A stretch of 51,597 nt of DNA from CAYVMD01 sp964452465 (GTDB lineage: Bacteria; Armatimonadota; JACIXR01), in assembly GCA_964452465.1 (NCBI GenBank), contig CAYVMD010000013.1:1-51597 (forward strand). The letters are read 5' to 3'. Within the stretch, counting starts at the first letter, position 1. Each line of letters begins with the position of its first letter. The position numbers and the translations under genes are program-made. Of the stretch, positions 42,473 through 49,924 are shown piece after piece. The notes beneath the pieces were generated by a model that did no database searches, had not been told where the DNA came from, and saw nothing but the letters and a program-made list of their open reading frames with translations.

Positions 42473-45108
42473 CCTTTCTTTACCAAAAGTAGCACCAAAG
42501 TAGCGCGCTCGGGCAGGGGAAGAGTGAGGAGGTTCCCCTTCGCCTCGAGGGTCTGCCCTCCCGGCAAGAGCGAAATGGTGTAATCCTTAATTTTCAGGAC
42601 CTTAGCGTCGAATTCTATATTTGCCTCAAGGGTTTGAGGAGTTGGGTTGTGGACAACCAGGTAAAGGCGCTCTCCCTCCCCAAACCGTTCCAGCCGGACC
42701 CCTTCAGGGTTCGCCCTCGCCCCTGTAATGGGCTCCCACCCCGCCTTAGCCAATTCCTTCAATAGACCTGCATAACGCTTCAGGACCTCGGGATCGTTGC
42801 CGTGCCCGGGGAAGATAGCATGCAATAGATGCCAAGCGACCTCCCACTCGGAGCGAGGGGTGTAGGGGAGATCGGTGCAGGGTTTGCGATATGCTATGGC
42901 GCGGATGAAATCGGGATCAGCGAATTGGGGCGCTTCAGCGCCGAATACATCTAAATAAGGGGCGGCGAAGGTGAGCCAACCGGGAGTGGTCCCCCAGGAG
43001 CAGTTAGCCATCAACACTTTCCCTTCCTTATGCATCATTTGCGCCAATTCCCTCAACCACTCCACGGTGGTGAAGAAAGAAGGCTGAACAGGCTTGTAGT
43101 CTTCGGCGGAGAAGGTAAGGGGAAAACGGGAATAACGAAAATGTTCCCTTCTATAATTCACCCTCTCCGCATCACCATAACCACCGAAGGAATCCAAGGC
43201 TATGCCATCGTAGTGGGCACCGTTTCTCTCCATGTCCTTCAAGGCGGGAAGTATCACCCTTTGGATATTGAACCATCCTTTGCCCTGAGGGAAAGAAGGG
43301 GCAATATTGCAGGACAGGATGGCGCCCCATTTGTCACCCATCCAAGGAAGCCGAGAGATCCCGCAATAAGGCAAACCCTCGGGACCATAGTTGAGGGAAC
43401 GAAGGACGACGCTTGCTGTTTCCTTGATGCGCTGCAGGACATCCCCATCGGTATAGGCTAAGGGGTAGACCTTATAATCGGTCCTCGCCACCCTGCTCAA
43501 TTCATCAGGATCCCCCTCAGCCAATTTGTTTAAGCGAGCGAGGACATCCTCAAGCGATGGCATCCGCTCGAAATCCTGATGGCTTTGCTGATATGTCTGA
43601 GGTTCGATGTAGAAGAGGGCAATAGTTCCGTGCTCGTTATCCCACTTAACAGCCTCCTTGCCTCCCGGTCCCCAATGAAAGGCGAAACCCGCCTCCAGGG
43701 CATCCTTCATGTCCGCCATGTTGCCCCACACGAACCAGCTTCCCTCCTTTTCGAGGCGTTTCCTGAAGAATTGGGGAAAGAATTCGTAGTATCTTTGGAG
43801 AGCGGAACGGAATCCCCATTCGGGGTCGTGTTGGAAAAGGAGGATGCGGAAGGGCGCTTCCCAAAGCGGGCTCCCATCCCCTCGCCTCTCGGGCACTAAG
43901 CCGAAATCCAAAGCGATATAGAAGAGGCACAAGTTAGGGTTGTAGGCGATGCGGTGGACGGCAGGTTCGTCCATCCGAATGGCAAGGGTTAAACCGCCCT
44001 TGTTCCCAGCAAGCGCACCAAGGGGATACTTGGAATGAGAGGCATTGAGACCGTAAGCAACTCCTCTCTCATAATAGAAGAGCTCTCCGGGTCCCTCCCC
44101 TCTCCGACTCACCGCCACGCTATCCCACCATCGCCACTCTCCCTCTATAACGGGCAGTGCGAAGTAGAGCGTTATCGCTCTATCGCGGCGTAATGTATCC
44201 CTGATTAGCCCTTGGATCTCGATATACTTCCCCAGGCTCTTATAAACAGCCTCGACCTCCAGTCCGAGAGAGGGCAAGCGCGCTTTCTGCTGTATAGCCT
44301 TTCCCGCTTGCTTTATCTCCCCGCCAACCATGACCGGTGGTTCTTCTTCCTTGGTGACATCCCGCACAAGGATGCCTGTAGGGAGGCGGGGATCACTTTT
44401 GCCTAAAAGGTGCTCTCCGCTGCTTATCTCTACGATCTCCCCCTTCTCACCCAAGGTCAAGGACAAACCGTCCTCCGTTGATACCCTTGCCTTTCCCCTG
44501 GTTAGGGAACCCTTTAATTGCTCCTTAGCGAAAGTAATGCCATCCCATATCAATTCGCCCTCTTCGGGGGTCATAACCTTCAATTCCAATCTCGCGATCT
44601 CCCAACGATATTTGTGAGGGGCATCAGGCGGAAGTTCATAGAGGTAGATGTCGAATTGGCGAATGGCTGTGCGATTGATATCGGTAAGCCAAAAGCTCTT
44701 CTCCACCCATCGTCCCACAGGACAGGTAAAGAATATGACCTGTTGTTTCATAGGATTGCCCGGGTAGTCGGGAAGGCGGGTTTTCTCATCGTAGAAGACG
44801 AAGGCGATGTTCTTTGTGCGAATTCTCTGGTCATCCGAGAGAACCCGCATCCTTACCTTTAAGAGCATGAAATCATGCCAATCCTTAGGTTGGGGGAAAG
44901 AACGACGGATCTTGGGGAAATCTTCCTGTTGACCATCAGTGGAGATGTCAACGACCAAGTTATTCTCGATGAAAGAAAGGGACATCGTTGTTCCTCCCGT
45001 ATCTATCCCCGCCTGCCAATCCTTTTGCTCTCCCAAGAGGTTCAAATCCTTGGGGAACCCCAAAGTAGGGAACATCGCTAAGCAAAAGAAAGTCATTAAC
45101 CACCACAT
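42469..45108 (-). CDS. Secreted glycoside hydrolase-like protein, unassigned family
   Basis: This 879-residue protein has a signal peptide (MWWLMTFFCLAMFPTLGFP). Its N-terminal third is a jelly-roll binding domain (ISTDGQQEDFPKIRRSF to YRWEIARLELKV, about 55-180) plus a beta-supersandwich. The middle is a TIM barrel with YDGIALDSFGGYGDAE and LDVFGAEAPQFADP, giving aspartate and glutamate catalytic candidates, and the C terminus is a beta domain (RLYLVVHNPTPQTLEANIEF). I do not recognise a CAZy family. The ATG at 45108 has GGAGG only 3 nt away, so the in-frame ATG at 45096 is an alternative. It lies 23 nt after fumarase beta and is coupled by GTGA to the DUF6259 gene; the pair probably acts together. 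Confidence 0.6.
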   Translation of the reverse strand: MWWLMTFFCLAMFPTLGFPKDLNLLGEQKDWQAGIDTGGTTMSLSFIENNLVVDISTDGQQEDFPKIRRSFPQPKDWHDFMLLKVRMRVLSDDQRIRTKNIAFVFYDEKTRLPDYPGNPMKQQVIFFTCPVGRWVEKSFWLTDINRTAIRQFDIYLYELPPDAPHKYRWEIARLELKVMTPEEGELIWDGITFAKEQLKGSLTRGKARVSTEDGLSLTLGEKGEIVEISSGEHLLGKSDPRLPTGILVRDVTKEEEPPVMVGGEIKQAGKAIQQKARLPSLGLEVEAVYKSLGKYIEIQGLIRDTLRRDRAITLYFALPVIEGEWRWWDSVAVSRRGEGPGELFYYERGVAYGLNASHSKYPLGALAGNKGGLTLAIRMDEPAVHRIAYNPNLCLFYIALDFGLVPERRGDGSPLWEAPFRILLFQHDPEWGFRSALQRYYEFFPQFFRKRLEKEGSWFVWGNMADMKDALEAGFAFHWGPGGKEAVKWDNEHGTIALFYIEPQTYQQSHQDFERMPSLEDVLARLNKLAEGDPDELSRVARTDYKVYPLAYTDGDVLQRIKETASVVLRSLNYGPEGLPYCGISRLPWMGDKWGAILSCNIAPSFPQGKGWFNIQRVILPALKDMERNGAHYDGIALDSFGGYGDAERVNYRREHFRYSRFPLTFSAEDYKPVQPSFFTTVEWLRELAQMMHKEGKVLMANCSWGTTPGWLTFAAPYLDVFGAEAPQFADPDFIRAIAYRKPCTDLPYTPRSEWEVAWHLLHAIFPGHGNDPEVLKRYAGLLKELAKAGWEPITGARANPEGVRLERFGEGERLYLVVHNPTPQTLEANIEFDAKVLKIKDYTISLLPGGQTLEAKGNLLTLPLPERATLVLLLVKKG

Positions 45109-45131
45109 TTCCTCCTTATCCGCCCTCCTTT

Positions 45132-45653
45132 CTAAAAGCTAAATATAGTGGCTCCCGTTGGGTCGATGGCAACAACACAGGGAAGCCCCTTCAATTCCAC
45201 CTCATAGATCGCTTCGGGTCCCAGATCCTCGAAGGCAATCACCCTTGCCTTACTCACGAATCCTCCCAGATATGCTCCCGCCCCACCTACCGCCAGAAAA
45301 TAGACCGCCTTATATCTCGCCAACGCCTCCCTCACTTCCTCTCCTCTTTTACCCTTTCCTATCATCCCCCTGATCCCTTTCTCCAACAGCATGGGGACAT
45401 AGGCATCCATTCTCCTTGCGGTCGTGGGACCAAGTGCCCCAAAAGGTCTACCTGCCCGGGGAGGAGTGGGCGCAGAATAGTAGATGACCGAGCCCTTAGT
45501 GGGGAAGGGGAACTCCTCTACCCTATCGTATAACTCCTTCAATCTCCTATGGCTGGCATCCCTCAGGGTGTATACCACACCGTGGATCCGCACGAAATCC
45601 CCCGCTCTGAGGTCCTCTACATCCTCCAAGGGAACCCTCACTATCTTCTCCAT
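45132..45653 (-). CDS. fumB: Class I fumarate hydratase beta subunit
   Basis: This 173-residue protein is the C-terminal (beta) subunit of two-part class I fumarases, which hydrate fumarate to malate in the TCA cycle; the same family includes L(+)-tartrate dehydratase. Signature segments are DFVRIHGVVYTLRDASHRRL, VIYYSAPTPPRAGRPFGALG, GPTTARRMD and AVGGAGAYLGG, which form the substrate-binding swivel domain. The ATG at 45653 follows the alpha-subunit stop by 1 nt. A partner for the [4Fe-4S] alpha subunit is therefore present. The name fumB here only means beta subunit, not the E. coli gene of that name. A glycoside hydrolase follows 23 nt downstream. Confidence 0.9.
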   Translation of the reverse strand: MEKIVRVPLEDVEDLRAGDFVRIHGVVYTLRDASHRRLKELYDRVEEFPFPTKGSVIYYSAPTPPRAGRPFGALGPTTARRMDAYVPMLLEKGIRGMIGKGKRGEEVREALARYKAVYFLAVGGAGAYLGGFVSKARVIAFEDLGPEAIYEVELKGLPCVVAIDPTGATIFSF

Positions 45654-45654
45654 G

Positions 45655-46506
45655 CTAATCCTCCAATTCTAATTGAACGCTGGCGAAGCGGAAGGCGTTA
45701 CATTGAACGGAGAGGGCAACTGGAAGGGTAGCGATATGGCAAGGCGCCCATTCTATGCTCACTCCCAGGCAGGTCACCGCTCCTCCCACCCCTCCTGCTC
45801 CAATTCCTAACTCGCTTACCTTCTTCATTATTTTCCTTTCCAGGTCGCCCATCTCCTTCCCCTTCGCCCAATTTAAAAGAGCTTTCTTCGAGAGAAAACA
45901 GCACTCCTCCATCGTGCCTCCCACCCCAATTCCCAAGACCAAGGGAGGGCAAGCATCGGCGCCCTTCTCTCTCACAGCTTCCACGACGAAGTTCACCACC
46001 CCTTCCTCCCCCTCCGCGGGGGAGAGCATCCTCACCGCTCCCGCATTTTCCGAGCCTCCCCCCTTCAATAGAACATCCATCCCTAATCCTCGGGTAGAAG
46101 AGGGTTCTATGTGGATTAAAGCGGGGGTATTGTCGCCGGTATTAACCCTCCGAATAGGATGGGACACCATAGACGCCCTGAGAAAGCCCTCCCTTGCGCA
46201 TCTTCTCACTGCCTCGTTCAACACCTTCTCGTAACCTCTCTCCAAGCATATATCCTCGCCTACCCTGAGGAAGAAGATCACATAGCCAGTGTCTTGGCAA
46301 AGAGGGACTTTTTCCCTCCTGGCGATTCTGGCATTCTCCACTAACTGCTCAAGGACCCACCGTTCCCTTTCCGTGCTCCCTTTTTCCTTGGCTTTCTCCA
46401 ATTCTTGAAGGAAGCGCTCCGTGAGGTTGGTGCTTGCGGAGGTTATGAGTTGGTAAGCGGTCTCCTCGAGGAGGGGATTGGGGACAACCTCTCTACCCCT
46501 TAGCAT
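45655..46506 (-). CDS. fumA: Class I fumarate hydratase alpha subunit
   Basis: This 283-residue protein is the N-terminal (alpha) subunit of class I fumarase. The cysteines expected to hold the [4Fe-4S] cluster are visible: C70 in PLCQDTGY, C185 in GADACPPLVLG, and C269 in SVQCNAFR. The glycine-rich IGVGGTMEECC and GAGGVGGAVTCLG segments are also family marks. It works with the beta subunit to hydrate fumarate. It overlaps the isocitrate dehydrogenase gene by 7 nt, so the operon order is leuD-like, idh, fum alpha, fum beta. The cluster is oxygen-sensitive in known members. Confidence 0.92.
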   Translation of the reverse strand: MLRGREVVPNPLLEETAYQLITSASTNLTERFLQELEKAKEKGSTERERWVLEQLVENARIARREKVPLCQDTGYVIFFLRVGEDICLERGYEKVLNEAVRRCAREGFLRASMVSHPIRRVNTGDNTPALIHIEPSSTRGLGMDVLLKGGGSENAGAVRMLSPAEGEEGVVNFVVEAVREKGADACPPLVLGIGVGGTMEECCFLSKKALLNWAKGKEMGDLERKIMKKVSELGIGAGGVGGAVTCLGVSIEWAPCHIATLPVALSVQCNAFRFASVQLELED

Positions 46507-47552
46507 TCCTGAACCTTCCTGGCGATCGCCTCCGCCATCTCGGAAGTTCCCGCTGTGCCTCCCAAATCGTAAGTGAGGTATTCACCCTCCTCGATCACCC
46601 TGTTTACCGCCTCCACGACCCTCTCGCTGGCGGTCTTCTCGCCCAAGTAATCGAGCATTAGCGCAGCGGAAAGGATGGCTGCGGTGGGGTTTACCTTGTT
46701 CATGCCCTTGTATTTAGGAGCACTGCCGTGGACGGGCTCGAAAACCGCTGCATCATCGCCTATATTCGCCCCAGGAGCCACTCCCAATCCCCCGATCAAT
46801 CCCGCACAGAGATCAGATAGTATATCTCCGTATAGGTTGGGCATCACCAGAACATCGTAGATCTCCGGCTTTTGAACGAGTTGCATAGCCATATTATCCA
46901 CGAGGCGCTCCTCGTATTCTATATCGGGGAACTCCTGAGCTACCTTGCGCCCCGCCTCTAAGAAGAGACCATCGGTGAACTTCATGATGTTCGCCTTGGT
47001 GACGCAGGTAACCTTTTTCCTTCCGTGCTCCCGGGCATAGCGAAAGGCAAACCTGATTATCCTCTCGGAGGCGCAGAAGGAAATAGGCTTTAGGGTTATC
47101 GCGGAATCCTCCCTCACCCTCCCTTGGCAAATCTCTATTATCTTCTTAGCCTCCGGCGAGCCAGGGGGGAATTCCACCCCCGCGTATACATCCTCCGTGT
47201 TCTCCCTAACGATGACGAGATCTATATTCTCGTAACGTCCCTTGAGACCTCTCAGAGAACGAGCGGGACGAAGGCAAGCGTAAAGGTCCAGGAGTTGGCG
47301 CAAGAGGACATTCACCGAACGGTACCCTCCCCCTATGGGGGTCGTTATGGGACCTTTGAAGGCGACTTTATTTCGCCTTACGGATTCGAGCGTCTCCTCG
47401 GGAAGAGGGGTACCGAACTTCTCGATGGCGGGCTCGCCTGCGATCATCTCCTCCCACTCTATTTCAACGCCGGTAGCTTCCACCACCTTCCTCGCTGCCC
47501 AAGCGACATCGGGGCCGATGCCATCACCGGGGATAAAGGTCACCCTATACAT
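46500..47552 (-). CDS. Isocitrate dehydrogenase (NAD-type family) or close homologue
   Basis: This 350-residue beta-decarboxylating dehydrogenase has the isocitrate-type signature GGYRSVNVLLRQLLDLYACL, with S79, N81 and R85 positioned to bind isocitrate. LeuB proteins have a different loop there (no S-x-N), so isopropylmalate dehydrogenase is less likely. Other marks are VRENTEDVYAG, the metal-binding NLYGDILSD and FEPVHGSAPKYKG. It should convert isocitrate to 2-oxoglutarate. The ATG at 47552 (MYRVTFIPGDGIGP) has a GGAGGGAGAAGGCG region upstream; a longer in-frame start at 47639 would lie inside the leuD-like gene. It overlaps the leuD-like stop by 8 nt and the fumarase start by 7 nt. Confidence 0.85.
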   Translation of the reverse strand: MYRVTFIPGDGIGPDVAWAARKVVEATGVEIEWEEMIAGEPAIEKFGTPLPEETLESVRRNKVAFKGPITTPIGGGYRSVNVLLRQLLDLYACLRPARSLRGLKGRYENIDLVIVRENTEDVYAGVEFPPGSPEAKKIIEICQGRVREDSAITLKPISFCASERIIRFAFRYAREHGRKKVTCVTKANIMKFTDGLFLEAGRKVAQEFPDIEYEERLVDNMAMQLVQKPEIYDVLVMPNLYGDILSDLCAGLIGGLGVAPGANIGDDAAVFEPVHGSAPKYKGMNKVNPTAAILSAALMLDYLGEKTASERVVEAVNRVIEEGEYLTYDLGGTAGTSEMAEAIARKVQEC

Positions 47553-48093
47553 CGCCTTCTCCCTCCCCTCGGTTAGTATCCTGCTCCCCCTCCAGGACGA
47601 AACCTTTGTTCTTGATGAGGCTTTGCACCAACCCTCCATCCTCCAGGAGCCTTTGCATGAAAGGAGGAAGGGAGGGGAAGTGGATCTTTTGGCCCTTGCT
47701 GAGGTTATGGATGACGCCCTTGTTCAAATCGACCTCCAACTCATCGCCTTCTTCTATAGAATCGGTATCGGCTTCCACCAAGGGAAGACCAATGTTGAAG
47801 GAGTTCCTGTAGAATATCCGAGCGAAGGATTTTGCAATCACGCAGGAGATGCCCGCAGCCTTTAGGGCGCGAGGCGCCTGTTCCCGCGATGAACCACAGC
47901 CAAAGTTCTTTCCCGCAACGACGATGTCCCCTTGTTTTATCCTGTTGAAGAAATCGGGGTCTATATCCTCGAAGACATGGCGCGCCATTTGGGAGATGTC
48001 CTCCGTTTGGAACTTATAGCGCCCCGAGATTATGTAGTCGGTATTCACATCGTCGTTTATGGGCAATCTTCTCGCAATGCCTCTTAAGATCAT
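47545..48093 (-). CDS. leuD: LeuD-like aconitase-family swivel domain protein
   Basis: This 182-residue protein is the small subunit type of isopropylmalate isomerase, homoaconitase and two-part aconitases. It has NDDVNTDYIISGRY near the start and the substrate-binding loop FGCGSSREQAPRALKAAG. The specificity loop reads YKFQT, unlike the usual LeuD (YLVY) or homoaconitase (YLRT) forms, so its substrate is uncertain. It heads an operon with isocitrate dehydrogenase and fumarase, which hints at citrate/isocitrate rather than leucine chemistry. The large subunit is not in the window. The ATG at 48093 has AAAGGAGG 9 nt upstream and a good promoter. Confidence 0.88.
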   Translation of the reverse strand: MILRGIARRLPINDDVNTDYIISGRYKFQTEDISQMARHVFEDIDPDFFNRIKQGDIVVAGKNFGCGSSREQAPRALKAAGISCVIAKSFARIFYRNSFNIGLPLVEADTDSIEEGDELEVDLNKGVIHNLSKGQKIHFPSLPPFMQRLLEDGGLVQSLIKNKGFVLEGEQDTNRGEGEGDV

Positions 48094-48117
48094 CTTTCAA
48101 CCTCCTTTTGGCTAAAA

Positions 48118-48146
48118 AGGTTAACGGAAGAGAGAGGAAGCGTCAA
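48118..48146 (-). promoter_or_regulatory. Promoter for the leuD-like/idh/fumarase operon
   Basis: TTGACG, 17 bp, TAACCT on the minus strand about 25 nt before the leuD-like ATG, just after the cutA stop. The leader is short and holds AAAGGAGG. Confidence 0.5.
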
Positions 48147-48169
48147 GGAGAAAGGGGTTTCCTTATGTT

Positions 48170-48490
48170 CTACCCCTCCTTGGTCTCTTCCTTCAACCAA
48201 TCCAAATAAGAGGGGTTTCCGCGAGTTATGGGCAATGCGATTATCTCCGGCACCTCGTAAGAATGGAGGTCCTTTATCACCCGCTCCAATTCCTCATATA
48301 ATCGCGCTTTCGTCTTTATGAAGCATATATATTCTCCTGACCTTTCGATCCTTCCCTTCCACCAGTAAATGCTCTCTATGGGTCCGATCACCTGCACACA
48401 ACCCGCCAAGCGCCTCTCCAACAAGGCTTGCGCTATCCTTTCTGCTTCTTCCTTACTCTCGGTGGTCGTTATAACCTGTAGGAAATCCAT
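48170..48490 (-). CDS. cutA: Divalent-cation tolerance protein CutA
   Basis: This 106-residue cytoplasmic protein matches CutA1, a stable trimeric protein linked to divalent-metal tolerance in E. coli but of uncertain molecular role. Visible features are VITTTESKEEAERIAQAL, LAGCVQVIGPIESIYWWKG and the C-terminal HSYEVPEIIALPI, all conserved in the family. The start is the ATG at 48490 with GAGG 8 nt upstream; the in-frame GTG at 48499 overlaps that site. Its leader is the hairpin element copy B, which can hide the ribosome binding site, so translation may be controlled by RNA folding. Confidence 0.93.
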   Translation of the reverse strand: MDFLQVITTTESKEEAERIAQALLERRLAGCVQVIGPIESIYWWKGRIERSGEYICFIKTKARLYEELERVIKDLHSYEVPEIIALPITRGNPSYLDWLKEETKEG

Positions 48491-48567
48491 TCTCTTCACC
48501 TCGCTTGCCTTCGGCGAGCGAGAAGGACACGTGACTACAGGGAGCGTCTCCGCCTCGCTCGCCCAAC
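48491..48567 (-). promoter_or_regulatory. cutA leader with two mutually exclusive hairpins over the ribosome binding site
   Basis: On the minus strand three arms occur in order: 1 GGCGAGCGAG (48563-48554), 2 CTCGCTCGCC (48522-48513) and 3 GGCAAGCGAG (48509-48500). Arm 2 pairs perfectly with arm 1 (10 bp, 31-nt loop) or with arm 3 (9 of 10 bp, GAA loop). Arm 3 includes most of the GAGG at 48502-48499 that serves the ATG at 48490. Pairing 2-3 would hide it; pairing 1-2 would free it. This is a switch-like layout, but it may be only a by-product of the repeat's inverted structure. Confidence 0.5.
48498..48567 (-). repeat. Hairpin element copy B, forming the cutA leader
   Basis: Runs on the minus strand from GTTGGGCG (48567-48560) through a 30-nt unique middle to CTTCTCGCTCGCCGAAGG and GGCAAGCGAGGTGA. 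It shares ends and start-codon context with copy A in front of an unrelated gene. The middle is longer than in A and C. Confidence 0.65.
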
Positions 48568-48599
48568 CAAGGAAAGAGCAACTGGCCCTTTTATAGGAT

Positions 48600-48627
48600 T
48601 TGCCCTGAGCCTCAGCGCTTCTATAAT
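48600..48627 (+). promoter_or_regulatory. Promoter for hisD, possibly leaderless
   Basis: TTGCCC, 16 bp and a perfect TATAAT end only 9 nt before the hisD ATG (48637). The predicted transcription start falls on or within about 3 nt of the start codon, and no ribosome binding site is present, so a leaderless mRNA is likely. Confidence 0.6.
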
Positions 48628-48636
48628 ATTAGCATA

Positions 48637-49923
48637 ATGCGAATAATTTTTTTGGACAGAGACAAAGAGGAGATCGAGAAGTTAACAAACCGCCCGCCCC
48701 TTGAGGAATCCGCCCTCCAAACCGCAAAGGAGATAATAGAAGCGGTGCGGAAAAGGGGCGATTCCGCCCTCCTGGAGTTCACGAGGAAATTCGATTCCCC
48801 CCATATTTCCCAGTTGGAAGTAACGGAGGAGGAAATTGAGTCTGCCCTGAGCGAAGTGAAGGGAGCGGTCGTTTCTGCCCTGAATAGGGCGATAAGGAGC
48901 ATCGTTAAATTTCATCGCGCCTGCTTGAGGAATACCGTGAAGGCAACTCATCTTCGAACCGCTGACGGAGTCGAACTTCGCAGCTTGGTTCGCCCCCTAA
49001 AGAGGGTAGGACTTTACATACCTGGGGGGAGAGCATCCTATCCCTCCACCGTTCTCATGACCGCTATCCCCGCTCGCGTTGCTGGCGTAGAAGAGATCAT
49101 CATGTGCTCACCCCCTCGCCAGGATGGGAGTTTAGATCCCCTGCTCATAGTCGCGGGGAAGAAGGCGGGCGTGGACAGGATCTTCAAGGTGGGGGGAGCA
49201 CAAGCTATAGCAGGGATGGCCTTTGGAACGGAGACGATCCCCAAGGTGGACAAGATAGTGGGTCCGGGAGGAGCGATAGTAGCTAGCGCCAAGAAGGAGG
49301 TCTTTGGCTATGTGAATATAGAGGGAATAGCAGGACCCAGCGAGGTGCTAATCCTTTGCGATGAAACCGCCAATCCTCGCTTCGTGGCCTTAGACCTCCT
49401 CGCTCAGGCAGAGCACGATCCTTTAGCCTGGGCGGTGTTGGTTACGACTTCCCCTTCCTTGGCACAAGAGGTCCTCAAAGAGGTCACCAGCCGAATCGAA
49501 ACCTTGGAGAGAAAGGAGATCATAAGGCAGAGTTTAGAAAAGAGAGGTTATGTAGTTATAGCGAAAGACCTCTCTCAGGCGGTGGCTTTTGCTAACGCCT
49601 TTGCTCCGGAGCATTTGCAGATAATCCTGAAGGAGGAACAGGAGATCCTGGGGAAGATAGAGAACGCTGGCGCCATATTCCTGGGCAATTACTCTCCCAC
49701 CGCGGTGGGAGATTATATGGCGGGTCCCAGCCATACCTTGCCCACGGGAGGAACTGCCCGCTTCTTCTCCCCTCTCTCCATAGAGGATTTCCTGAAGCGC
49801 ACCTCCGTGATCAAGTATTCAAGGGAAAGGTTGAAAAAGGAAGGGAAAAAGATAATGCAAATCGCTCTGGAGGAGGGCTTCTCGGCGCATAGCAGATCCA
49901 TAGAGGAAAGGTTGAAGGAATAG
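48637..49923 (+). CDS. hisD: Histidinol dehydrogenase
   Basis: This 428-residue zinc enzyme oxidises L-histidinol to L-histidine in two steps with NAD. Conserved segments are RVGLYIPGGRASYPSTVLM, KVGGAQAIAGMAFGTE, GPGGAIVASAKKEVFG, the zinc-ligand region AQAEHDP, and the catalytic GPSHTLPTGGTARFFSPLS. Length is normal for the family. The start ATG has no Shine-Dalgarno and lies right after a strong -10 box. The HAD gene starts 2 nt after its stop, and hisB follows, so this is a partial his operon: hisD, HAD, hisB. Other his genes are outside the window. Confidence 0.96.
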   Translation: MRIIFLDRDKEEIEKLTNRPPLEESALQTAKEIIEAVRKRGDSALLEFTRKFDSPHISQLEVTEEEIESALSEVKGAVVSALNRAIRSIVKFHRACLRNTVKATHLRTADGVELRSLVRPLKRVGLYIPGGRASYPSTVLMTAIPARVAGVEEIIMCSPPRQDGSLDPLLIVAGKKAGVDRIFKVGGAQAIAGMAFGTETIPKVDKIVGPGGAIVASAKKEVFGYVNIEGIAGPSEVLILCDETANPRFVALDLLAQAEHDPLAWAVLVTTSPSLAQEVLKEVTSRIETLERKEIIRQSLEKRGYVVIAKDLSQAVAFANAFAPEHLQIILKEEQEILGKIENAGAIFLGNYSPTAVGDYMAGPSHTLPTGGTARFFSPLSIEDFLKRTSVIKYSRERLKKEGKKIMQIALEEGFSAHSRSIEERLKE

Positions 49924-49924
49924 G

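Noticed and set aside
39248..45108. Insertion sequence or phage origin of the large hydrolase genes
   Set aside because: No transposase, terminal inverted repeats or integrase are visible around these genes.
47553..47639. Longer start for isocitrate dehydrogenase
   Set aside because: The extension lies inside the leuD-like gene and does not match the family; MYRVTFIPGDGIGP is the usual N terminus.
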